A stretch of 15,000 bases of DNA from Eimeria necatrix (GCF_000499385.1 NW_013654845.1:62555-77554); one strand, 5' to 3'; shown: positions 7,736-13,544, counted from the first letter of the stretch. A program made the numbers and translations. The notes: generated by a model not told the origin, from the sequence alone.

Positions 7736-7789
7736 ATAAAATGATGAAATATGATTAAGGCGGGCGGGCGAAGAAAATGAATAAAATAA

Positions 7790-7980
7790 TTAAATAAAAA
7801 CAAATAATGATAATTATTTAATTAAAATAATTAAATAACAATTAAATAACAATAATTATTCAAATAATTAAATAACAATAATAATTATTTAATTAAAATA
7901 ATTAAATAACAATTAAATAAAAATAATTATTTAACTAAAATAATTAAATAAACAAAAATTAAAAAATTAATAATTAATGA
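7790..7980. repeat. AATTATTTAATTAAAATAATT direct repeats
   Basis: Two to three copies of a roughly 60-70-nt AT-rich unit containing TAATTATTTAATTAAAAT and AATAACAATTAAATAA. No coding potential. Confidence 0.8.
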
Positions 7981-8037
7981 GAATAAGCAGAAGAAGAGCT
8001 GCTGCTGACTCGAAGAAGCGCTGAATTTGGTTCAGCA

Positions 8038-8095
8038 CATGAAACCCTAAACCCTAAACCCTAAACCCTAAACCCTAAACCCTGAGGGTTTCATG
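8038..8095. repeat. Telomere-like (AAACCCT)6 flanked by an 11-bp inverted repeat
   Basis: Six AAACCCT copies (8042-8083) are bracketed by CATGAAACCCT (8038-8048) and AGGGTTTCATG (8085-8095), exact reverse complements of each other. Confidence 0.93.
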
Positions 8096-8161
8096 GGCCC
8101 TATCTAGCAGAGAACACACGAAGAAGAAGCAGCAACAAACAGCTCAGAAAAAGTTGAGCCT

Positions 8162-8210
8162 AGGGTTTAGGGTTTAGGGTTTAGGGTTTAGGGTTTAGGG
8201 TTTAGGGTTT
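8162..8210 (+). repeat. Telomere-like repeat (AGGGTTT)7, inverted relative to 8042-8083
   Basis: Seven exact copies in the opposite orientation to the preceding tract, 78 bp away. The pair could fold into a stem of about 42 bp. Confidence 0.97.
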
Positions 8211-8212
8211 AC

Positions 8213-8320
8213 GAATTGAGGATTCTTCGGCAGACAGCGGAAACACCTGCTGCTGCTGCTGCTGCAGCAGCAGCAGCAGCAGCAGGCCCCTCTCTGTGCA
8301 GCTCCTGGCTCGTGCTGCGG
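8213..8320 (-). CDS. Candidate minus-strand exon with Leu/Gln run, product unknown
   Basis: On the minus strand TTTAAAGTCCTCAG (acceptor, exon from 8320) and TTC|GTAAACCC (donor after 8213) bracket 108 nt. One frame reads AARARSCTERG, then a Leu run and a Gln run, then VFPLSAEESSI. The donor is formed by the edge of the telomere-like tract, as in other junctions of this window. Poly-Ala and Cys/Ser frames are also open, so the frame is not fixed, and the plus strand is open too. No family was recognised. Confidence 0.35.
8247..8285. repeat. (CTG)6(CAG)7 perfect inverted triplet repeat
   Basis: Six CTG (8247-8264) run directly into seven CAG (8265-8285), a perfect hairpin or cruciform with no spacer. 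Confidence 0.95.
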
Positions 8321-8421
8321 CTGAGGACTTTAAACATTTTATTTATTTTATTATTTATTTTATTATTTATTTTATTTATTTTTCTTTTTGTTATTTTGTT
8401 TGCTTCTCTCCTTGTCCTCAG

Positions 8422-8600
8422 CTGCACCCAAGAACCGTCCAGCAGAGAGTCCCAGGAAACCCCTGCTGCTGCTGCTGCTGCTGCAGCAGCACAGCAGCAG
8501 CACAGCAGCAGCACAGCAGCAGCACAGCAGCAGCGCAGCAGCAGCACAGCAGCAACGCAAAAAGATAACACTAAGCCAAAATTGACAATACACATAAATA
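8422..8600 (+). CDS. Candidate plus-strand exon, low complexity, product unknown
   Basis: TTGCTTCTCTCCTTGTCCTCAG is a textbook pyrimidine tract and 3' splice site. The next 40 nt are non-repetitive in all frames (CTQEPSSRESQETP, APKNRPAESPRKP or LHPRTVQQRVPGNP) before a (CTG)7 run and CAGCAGCACAGCAGC repeats. The CTQEPSS frame continues as poly-Ala, Gln/Ser/Thr-rich sequence to KPKLTIHINNVLR and a stop. The acceptor is convincing; frame and product are not. Confidence 0.4.
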
Positions 8601-8629
8601 ATGTGCTAAGGTAGCAGCAAGTGAACAAG

Positions 8630-8630
<1 letters not shown>

Positions 8631-8677
<47 letters not shown>

Positions 8678-8780
8678 ATAGAAGCAGTACACGCAGCAGC
8701 AGTAGCGGCACCAGTAGCAGCAGCACAAGTAGCAGCAGCACCAACAACAAACACGGCAGCAGCAGCAGAAGCAGCACGAG

Positions 8781-8848
<68 letters not shown>

Positions 8849-8860
8849 GCAGCAGCAACA
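8631..8860 (+). repeat. Imperfect CAG array
   Basis: About 230 bp of CAG triplets interrupted by AGC-AAT-AGA, GTA and CCA variants. The plus frame from 8621 is Ala-rich (AEAIEAVHAAAVAAPVAAAQ) and open for 91 codons. The interruptions keep that frame open, which hints at coding, but the CAG background makes this weak. Confidence 0.75.
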
Positions 8861-8895
8861 GCGAAGAAGGCAAATAGAAGAGCACACGACTTTTA

Positions 8896-8966
8896 ATTAT
8901 TAATTAATTAATTAATTAATTAATTAATTAATTAATTAATTAATTAATTAATTAATTAATAATTAA
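8896..8966. repeat. (TTAA)n microsatellite
   Basis: About 70 bp of perfect ATTA/TTAA repeat. Confidence 0.95.
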
Positions 8967-8967
8967 T

Positions 8968-9008
8968 GAAGACCCACCCAGGTCTTCGAGAGTGTGGGGC
9001 CCCACACT
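8968..9008. repeat. Two adjacent dyads
   Basis: GAAGACC (8968-8974) pairs with GGTCTTC (8981-8987) around a 6-nt loop; AGTGTGGGGCCCCACACT (8991-9008) is an exact 18-bp palindrome built on GGGGCCCC. Confidence 0.85.
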
Positions 9009-9104
9009 GCTGCTGCTGCCAGCAAAAGGCCAGTCCGAGACATTTGAGCAGATGCAGTGGGTGCTTGCTGCAGCAGCAGCAGCAGCAAACACGCAAACAG
9101 CAAC

Positions 9105-9136
<32 letters not shown>

Positions 9137-9252
9137 GGCAGCAGCAGCAGCGGCAAATGGCCACGCTGCAGCAGCACTGGCAAGCATGCAAACAGCCACA
9201 ATGCAGCAGCAGCAGCAGCAGCAGCATTAAACACGCACAACAGCCACGCACT

Positions 9253-9291
<39 letters not shown>

Positions 9292-9353
9292 CGGACGTCC
9301 AACGCCCGCTGCGAGCCTCAAGCAGCAGCCTGCGCTGCTCGCCGCCCGACCAA

Positions 9354-9403
<50 letters not shown>

Positions 9404-9517
9404 GCAAAGCCGCCCCGGACGCATGCAGCCCCATTAAAGCGAGTTTGCTGCAGCAGAACTGCAGCAGCTTTCTGCATATTTGCTTCTTTTTTAAGAAACA
9501 AAAGGACCTTTTAACAG
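8992..9517 (+). CDS. Candidate Gln/Ala/Ser-rich coding region, product unknown
   Basis: A plus frame open over the whole interval reads LPAKGQSETFEQMQWVLAA, poly-Ala, NTQTATL, Gln-rich RQMATLQQHWQACKQPQ, poly-Ser, poly-Ala, RTSNARCEPQAA and poly-Leu. The non-repeat segments have ordinary protein composition, typical of Eimeria proteins with homopolymeric runs. CTGCTGCCAG at about 9012-9021 could be a 3' splice site. Other frames are open too because CAG repeats lack stops. It could be upstream of the exon at 9518, which is in a different frame and would need a splice. Confidence 0.33.
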
Positions 9518-9576
9518 CAGCAGCGGGGGGAAGAAGGGGCTAAAGACATAAACAAAAACGGCCAGCAGCTTGCTGC

Positions 9577-9621
<45 letters not shown>

Positions 9622-9705
9622 GAGCAGCAAGTGCGAGGTGTACATACGCCCGGATTTCACGAGCAAACGGCAGCTAGAGCGGCAGCTGCAGATCCGAATT
9701 GAAAA
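9518..9705 (+). CDS. Exon with Ala run and basic helical segment, product unknown
   Basis: After CTTTTTAACAG (3' splice site) the frame reads QQRGEEGAKDINKNGQQL, a poly-Ala run from CTG repeats, then GSSKCEVYIRPDFTSKRQL, ERQLQIRIEK and a possible donor AA|GTGTTT in phase 2. The post-alanine part is clearly protein-like with a charged helix. There is no ATG, so it must be internal. TGTACATACG within it is a degenerate copy of the dispersed palindrome, here coding for VYIR. No family was recognised. Confidence 0.5.
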
Positions 9706-9801
9706 GTGTTTAAAAAGTCTTTTTAAGTTGAGATTGAAAAAAGAAAACAAATTAAATTAAAAATAAAAAATAAAAAATAAAAAATAAATTAAATGCTGCA
9801 G

Positions 9802-9868
9802 AAAAGAAGCACAAAAGACAGCACTGGCTTTCGCGTCGCTGCCCCAACACTGTCCGCCATTAAACGCC
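9802..9868 (+). CDS. Possible next exon of the unidentified gene
   Basis: After ATGCTGCAG, a frame in phase with the 9705 donor reads KKEAQKTALAFASLPQHCPP then LNAKIV. The phase match and composition are suggestive, but the acceptor has no pyrimidine tract, and a second plus frame (KRSTKDSTGFRVAAPT) is also open. Confidence 0.25.
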
Positions 9869-9877
9869 AAAATTGTC

Positions 9878-9956
9878 ATTTTAGTTCATTTTAATTCATT
9901 TTAATTCTTTTTAATTCATTTTAATTCATTTTAATTCATTTAATTCATTTAAATGC
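9878..9956 (+). repeat. TTTTAATTCA tandem repeat
   Basis: Seven copies of a 10-11-nt ATTTTAATTCA unit. No coding potential. Confidence 0.9.
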
Positions 9957-9962
9957 GTTTAA

Positions 9963-10095
9963 ATGCAACTTATTGTCCCGCAAAAGCCCCGAAATGACCC
10001 CCCAGCAGCACACCTGGGCAGCTCGGCGCTGCTGCCTTCGCCACGCCCAGACCTGCAGCAAGTACTGCAACTGGCGCAAAAAGCCTCATTTCCAG
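9963..10095 (+). CDS. GC-rich island, possible exon, product unknown
   Basis: A balanced-composition island between AT-rich blocks. One frame reads KPRNDPPAAHLGSSALLPSP then RPDLQQVLQLAQKASFP; another reads TWAARRCCLRHAQTCSK. CCCCCCAG near 10004 and CAGCAA|GTACTG near 10060 are possible splice sites. Frame not fixed and no family recognised. Confidence 0.3.
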
Positions 10096-10170
10096 TTGAA
10101 AAGAATAAAAAGGCTCTTTCAAACAAATTAAAAAAGAAAAAAAGAAGAAATGAACGGCCTGGAGGTGCAG

Positions 10171-10300
10171 GATCGACGCGGTGTATCGGCAGAGCTGCCG
10201 AGACACCCAAGGACCAGCCCTGCTGCTGTACGTACAGCTGCTGCAGGCACTCGAGCCCCAGCAGCCTCAAACGGCCTTTAAAATTAGCGCTTTTGTTTAA
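10171..10300 (+). CDS. Candidate terminal exon, helical, product unknown
   Basis: After GGAGGTGCAG the frame reads IDAVYRQSCRDTQGPALLLY, VQLLQALEPQQPQTAFKISA, then FV and TAA at 10298-10300. It is non-repetitive with a strongly helical Leu pattern. The TGTACGTACA core at 10228-10237 lies in this frame and codes for part of LLYVQLL, so it is compatible with coding. Two other plus frames are open over part of it. No family was recognised. Confidence 0.42.
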
Positions 10301-10365
10301 TTTTGGATTTATTTGAATACTAAAACGCTTGTTGTTCCATTATTTCGAAAAAAGAAAGAAAAATA

Positions 10366-10470
10366 ATGCTAATTTCCCCCTGCACGGCCACCAGGCCGCC
10401 GGTGTCCGCTGGTCCAGTGGCTGCGGGCTCGTTCCTGTCTGTCGCTTCTCGACTCTGCTGCTTCCTTTTC
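10366..10470. other. GC-richer island of about 100 bp, strand and coding status unclear
   Basis: Between two AT-rich blocks. All plus frames and two minus frames are open; none has a clear splice pair or recognisable product. Confidence 0.25.
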
Positions 10471-10627
10471 CACTTTAATTGTCTAAAATATATTTCGTTT
10501 TTATTTCTTTTAATTATTTCAAAGATTTGAAGTTAAAAGGAAAAGAAAAGAAATCAAAAACAGCCCAAGTGGGGCACTTGGGGGCTCACCGCTGGGGGGC
10601 CCCCACATAAACAGCGGGGGAAAACTG

Positions 10628-10695
10628 TTATAAATTAAATTAATAATTCTAATTGCAATTACAGATGCAATTAGAAACATTAATTTAATTTATAA
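10628..10695. repeat. AT-rich long hairpin (17 bp + 11 bp)
   Basis: TTATAAATTAAATTAAT (10628-10644) pairs exactly with 10679-10695. After a 2x2 internal loop TTCTAATTGCA (10647-10657) pairs exactly with TGCAATTAGAA (10666-10676), leaving an 8-nt loop. Confidence 0.9.
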
Positions 10696-10765
10696 TTCAT
10701 ATTTTAAATAATTCTGTTTTCTAAATTGCTTTTATTCGATTCAGTAGTTCCAACTGGAGTTCTGG

Positions 10766-10785
10766 TGAGGTGTACGTACACCTCA
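10766..10785. promoter_or_regulatory. 20-bp perfect palindrome around GGTGTACGTACACC, copy 6
   Basis: Core 10769-10782 with TGA/TCA extensions on either side, just before the large GCTAGC array. Confidence 0.55.
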
Positions 10786-10804
10786 GCCCCACAGCAGTGA
10801 CTCC

Positions 10805-11228
10805 GAGCCAGTTCGCTAGCCAGCCTGGCTGAACCCCTGGCTAGCTAGCCTGCTTGCTAGCCAGCTAGCTGGCCAGCTAGCTAGCTAGCTAGCTAGCTAG
10901 CCAGTTAGCTAACCAAATGGTTAGCCCTTCAGCCAGCTCAAGCAGCTAGCTAGCTGCCCGAGCAAGTAACCAGCTAGCTAAATAGCTAGCTAGTCACGTA
11001 ATCAGCTAGCTAGCCGATTGGGCAGCTAGCTGCCCGATCGGATAGCTAGCTAGAATGCTGCCTAGCTGCCCAACCTGCTAGCTTGCCAGTTAGCTAGCTA
11101 GCTAAATAGCTAGCTAGCTAAAAAGCTAGCTAGCTGAATAGCTAGCTAGCTAAATAGTTAGTTAGCTAAATATCTAGCTAGCTAAATAGTTAGTTAGCTA
11201 AATATCTAGCTAGCTACATAGCTAGCTG
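10805..11228. repeat. Large GCTAGC palindromic array
   Basis: About 420 bp of TAGCTAGC units separated by variable 3-8-nt spacers (AAATA, CCGATC, GAATG). The last third becomes regular at about 16-20 nt (TAGCTAGCTAAATAGT). Self-complementary throughout and without coding potential. Confidence 0.93.
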
Positions 11229-11301
11229 GCCTAACCTGAAAGTCCGCCAAAGGCAGCAGTGAGCCATGAGACATAACTCCAAACCCAAACCCTCAGGCGT
11301 G

Positions 11302-11363
11302 AACCCTAAACCCTAAACCCCAAGCCCGAAACCCTAAACCCTAAACCCTAAACCCTAAACCCT
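11302..11363 (+). repeat. Telomere-like repeat, C-rich strand on plus
   Basis: Eight AAACCCT copies with one degenerate CCCCAAGCCCG interruption. Faces the inverted tract at 11455-11503 across 91 bp. Confidence 0.95.
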
Positions 11364-11454
11364 AGACCGTAAACCGAATGGCAGTGCTTTTATGAGGTGT
11401 AGAGAAGGCGTTAGAAGCGCCTTTATCGCTGTCATGCGTGTTATTCCCCCAATG
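11364..11454. other. Spacer between inverted telomere-like tracts
   Basis: Contains an AAGGCG/CGCCTT dyad. A short minus frame MTAIKALLTPSLHLIKALPF is open, but without other support no gene is called. Confidence 0.3.
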
Positions 11455-11503
11455 AGGGTTTAGGGTTTAGGGTTTAGGGTTTAGGGTTTAGGGTTTAGGG
11501 TTT
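11455..11503 (+). repeat. Telomere-like repeat (AGGGTTT)7 overlapping the OGG1 stop
   Basis: Seven exact copies. On the minus strand the first repeats after the OGG1 C-terminal sequence supply KP and a TAA stop (11495-11497). Confidence 0.96.
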
Positions 11504-11662
11504 GGGGGTTTGCACAGCTTTCACGAAATAGAAAGCCTGTGCCCAGCCCGCCAAAGGCCCGTATTTCGACTGCTGAAAACGCTGGAGGGTTTCGTAGAGC
11601 TGGGGAGACACTGAATTAGGGTTTAGGGTTTTGCTGCTGAAGCCCCCTCTGCTGCTGCTGCA

Positions 11663-11697
<35 letters not shown>

Positions 11698-11727
11698 CTT
11701 GCTGCGCTGCAGCGCCGCTATTCCTGC
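11495..11727 (-). CDS. OGG1: 8-oxoguanine DNA glycosylase OGG1, C-terminal exon
   Basis: OGG1 removes 8-oxoguanine from DNA in base-excision repair in nucleus and/or mitochondria. This minus-strand exon encodes the last part of the glycosylase fold: SPQLYETLQRFQQ and YGPLAGWAQAFYF match the OGG1 C-terminal helix (GPYAGWAQA in human). It starts after TTTGGCTTCAG at 11727, needing one base from the previous exon, and reads RNSGAAAQQD, a poly-Ser run from CAG repeats, RGGFSSKTLNPNS (two telomere-like units translated in frame), the conserved helix, then VKAVQTPKP and TAA inside a telomere-like tract. No minus-strand GT exists between the Ser run and the conserved helix, so the exon is continuous. 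The poly-Ser insert sits where human OGG1 has a variable loop. Confidence 0.85.
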
Positions 11728-11755
11728 CTGAAGCCAAACGAATCAAAATAGACAA

Positions 11756-11993
11756 ATGAAATAATTAATTTAAATTAATTATTTGAACAATTAATTTAAA
11801 TTAATTATTTAAATAATTAATTAAGATTAATTGTTTAAATAAATAATTAATTTAAATTACAAGTAATAATATACAAATGCAAACAAATAAAACTTAAACA
11901 AATAAAACAAAACAAAATCAAAAATCCATTTAATTCGACTACTTATATAATTTGAGACAAAAACAAATGCAGAGAGGCGAAAACACAAAAGAC
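11756..11993. other. AT-rich intronic DNA with AATTAATTTAAATTAATT palindromes
   Basis: Three near-palindromic units of about 35 bp (11756-11870), then A-rich sequence. This lies inside OGG1 between its GLGYRAR and C-terminal exons; translated on the minus strand it shows nothing like the expected catalytic exon. Confidence 0.6.
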
Positions 11994-12207
11994 AAACCCT
12001 AAACCCTAAACCCTAAACCCTAGAGCCTAAACCCCAAGCCCTAAACCTAAACCCTAAACCCTAAACCCTAAACCCTTCACCCCAAACCCTAAACCCTCAA
12101 CCCAAACCCAAACCCCAACCCACACCCAAACCCCAACCCACACCCAAACCCCAACCCTAAACCCTAAACCCTAAACCCTAAACCCTAAACCCTAAACCCT
12201 AAACCCT
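11994..12207 (+). repeat. Long degenerate telomere-like array
   Basis: About 30 units of AAACCCT with variants (AAACCCC, ACCCAAACCCC, CCCACACCCA). Inside OGG1, at the place where the catalytic exon is expected; on the OGG1 sense strand it is G-rich. Confidence 0.95.
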
Positions 12208-12312
12208 AGAGCCTGAAGCCTGGAGGCTGCAGCATGGGGCGTGAAACGGGGGGGATGAGTCGGGGGCGAGAAAAAGTGAAGACGAAAAAGGATAACCGAA
12301 AGACTAAGCCCC
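12208..12312. other. Island between telomere-like tracts, decoy or residual splice acceptor
   Basis: On the minus strand about 75 nt of pyrimidine-rich sequence (12305 down to 12233) ends ATGCTGCAG, an excellent 3' splice site at 12227, but only 19 nt of unique sequence follow before the TTTAGGG array. On the plus strand a 33-codon frame starts MGRETGGMSRGREKVKTKK. I favour the minus-strand reading as a remnant acceptor of OGG1. Confidence 0.4.
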
Positions 12313-12366
12313 AAACCCTAAACCCTAAACCCTAAACCCTAAGTTAACGCCAAACCCTAAACCCTA
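12313..12366 (+). repeat. Telomere-like repeat, two blocks
   Basis: Four AAACCCT copies, a 12-nt gap, then two more. OGG1 intron. Confidence 0.93.
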
Positions 12367-12459
12367 GCCCCCAAACCCTCAACTGAACTCCAACCCCAAC
12401 TAACAAAAACAAACCCTCCCCTGGGGCCCCCAGCAGCCCTCTCAGCGTGCATGTCCCTT

Positions 12460-12672
12460 CAAGGGGCCCCCAAGGGGCCCCCCAGGGGGCCCCTTGGGGG
12501 CCCCTCGAAGGCCCTTTGGAGCCCTTTGGGGGCCCCTAGGGGGCCCCCGGGGGCCCCATGGAGGCCTTTTGGGGGCCCCCAGGGGCCCCTGGGGTCCCCT
12601 GGAGCCCCTGAGGGGCCCCCAGGGGCCCCTGGGGGCCCCAGGGGGCCCCTAGGGGCCCCCGAGGGCCCCTAA
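12460..12672. repeat. GGGGCCCC array in OGG1 intron
   Basis: About 16 GGGGCCCC/GGGGGCCCC palindromes at 8-20-nt spacing. Open on both strands (GPP/GAP-rich), as expected from the repeat. It abuts the OGG1 donor at 12679. Confidence 0.9.
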
Positions 12673-12679
12673 GTCTTAC

Positions 12680-12839
12680 GGAAACTGCATGAGCTCCTGA
12701 GTGGCCCTTTTGAGACTGGAGTAGGGGGGCCCCTCGGGCTGGGCGTGGGGCCAAACAAGTGCATGCAAGTAAGGGGGGCCCCCCAGCTGCTGCAGCTGCA
12801 CGGCAGTTTCGTGCACGAAGCGGGCGCGGTAGCCCAGGC
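12680..12839 (-). CDS. OGG1: 8-oxoguanine DNA glycosylase OGG1, GLGYRAR exon
   Basis: This minus-strand exon starts after GGGCCCGCAG. Its first two bases complete a Gly codon with the G left by the upstream exon, giving RKLG-LGYRARF across the junction, exactly the OGG1 signature (KLGLGYRARY in human). The Tyr and first Arg correspond to human Tyr203 and Arg204, which wedge into DNA and contact the orphan cytosine. It continues VHETAVQLQQLGG, PPYLHALVW, PYSSLKRATQELMQFP, aligning with human up to ...LPGVGTK. It ends CC|GTAAGA, a consensus donor, in phase 2 inside the Pro codon that precedes the helix-hairpin-helix GVGTK motif. There is no ATG; an overlapping minus frame of 61 codons is a shadow. 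Confidence 0.93.
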
Positions 12840-12862
12840 CTGCGGGCCCCACACGCAGCGCT

Positions 12863-12906
12863 AGGGTTTAGGGTTTAGGGTTTAGGGTTTAGGGTTTGGG
12901 GTTTGG
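12863..12906 (+). repeat. Telomere-like repeat upstream of an OGG1 acceptor
   Basis: Six AGGGTTT copies on plus, AAACCCT on the OGG1 sense strand, ending 23 nt before the GLGYRAR exon. Confidence 0.96.
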
Positions 12907-12939
12907 CCTTCGGGGGGCTCCTAGCCACAAGGCCCCGCA

Positions 12940-13320
12940 ACGCGGACCAGCGGGGGCCCCCAAGGACCCACAGAGGGGCTCTGGGGGGCCCCCCACACAC
13001 CCTCCTTCTGAGGCCCCCAAGAGCCCCTGTGGGGGCACCTTTGGGGGCCCCTTTGGGGGCCCCTGTGGGGGCCCCTGTGGGGGCCCCTGTGGGGGCCCCT
13101 GGGGGGCTCCTTTGGGGGCCCCTGTGGGGGCCCCTGTGGGGGCCCCTGTGGGGGCCCCTGTGGGGGCCCCTGTGGGGGCCCCTGTGGGTATACTCCATAA
13201 GGAGCCCCACAGGGGGCCCCACAGGGGGCCCCACAGGGGGCCCCACAGGGGGCCCCAGGGGCCCCCCGGGGGCCCCTGAGAAGTCGATTTGGGTCGCTGT
13301 GGGGCCCCCTTGGGGCCCCC
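12940..13320. repeat. 12-bp GTGGGGGCCCCT array with inverted second arm, OGG1 intron
   Basis: About twelve head-to-tail GTGGGGGCCCCT units (13027-13190), a 19-nt centre (TATACTCCATAAGGAG), then about five AGGGGGCCCCAC units in mirrored order (13204-13262). Because 12 nt is four codons, all frames on both strands translate to tetrapeptide repeats (VGAP, WGPL, HRGP), which accounts for the 127-197-codon open frames. It is confined to the OGG1 intron between 12840 and 13363. Confidence 0.93.
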
Positions 13321-13363
13321 TGGAGGGCTGGTTTGGGTCTTTTAAAAGAAGTTTTGGAATTAC

Positions 13364-13524
13364 CCAATTTGCGGAGTTCTTCTTCAGAAGAAGCAGCAAG
13401 AGATGAAACACTCGGAAAGGAAAACCAAGTTAAAAGGGGGCCCCCCGGGGGCCCCCCATCTGCAGTACCCTTTGCTATTTGTTGGCCCAGTTTGTGTCTG
13501 AGCTGTTTGACCATTTGTGTGATT
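13364..13524 (-). CDS. OGG1: 8-oxoguanine DNA glycosylase OGG1, helical-bundle exon
   Basis: After TTTCACTTCTGCAG the minus strand reads (R)ITQMVKQLRHKLGQQIA, matching human OGG1 ARITGMVERLCQAFG. A loop KGTADGGPPGGPLLTW follows, partly encoded by a GGGGCCCC element, then FPSVSSLAASS and EEELRKL, matching GFPSLQAL and EAHLRKLG. The exon ends TTGG|GTAATT, leaving one G that is completed in the next exon to Gly of KLGLGYRAR. The first base (A) completes the Arg codon begun in the upstream exon, equivalent to human Arg154, which contacts the orphan cytosine. Both junctions fit in phase and in the family alignment, so the 161-nt exon is secure. Confidence 0.92.
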
Positions 13525-13544
13525 CTGCAGAAGTGAAAAACAAA

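Noticed and set aside
7134..7803. Three overlapping minus-strand open frames of 171-195 codons (FIYLFIYL-type, membrane-like)
   Set aside because: The complement of AAATAAAT repeats has no stop codons, so all three frames stay open. Composition and period follow the repeat exactly.
8571..9501. Multiple long frames of poly-Leu, poly-Cys and poly-Ala on the minus strand
   Set aside because: CAG/CTG repeats have no stops in any frame; no non-repetitive minus-strand segment looks like protein.
11994..12207. A true chromosome end
   Set aside because: The tract is degenerate, has unique or other repeat DNA on both sides, and occurs within a gene. It is interstitial.
12438..12466. GACATGCAC on the minus strand as the OGG1 catalytic D-x-H motif
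   Set aside because: The frame has a TGA two codons before the Asp and nothing like VPVDVH around it. Chance match.
12875..13514. Long open frames of 127-197 codons on both strands (collagen-like GAP/GPL repeats)
   Set aside because: They come from the 12-bp GTGGGGGCCCCT array, open in every frame. Only the portion 13364-13524 of one minus frame is real coding (OGG1).
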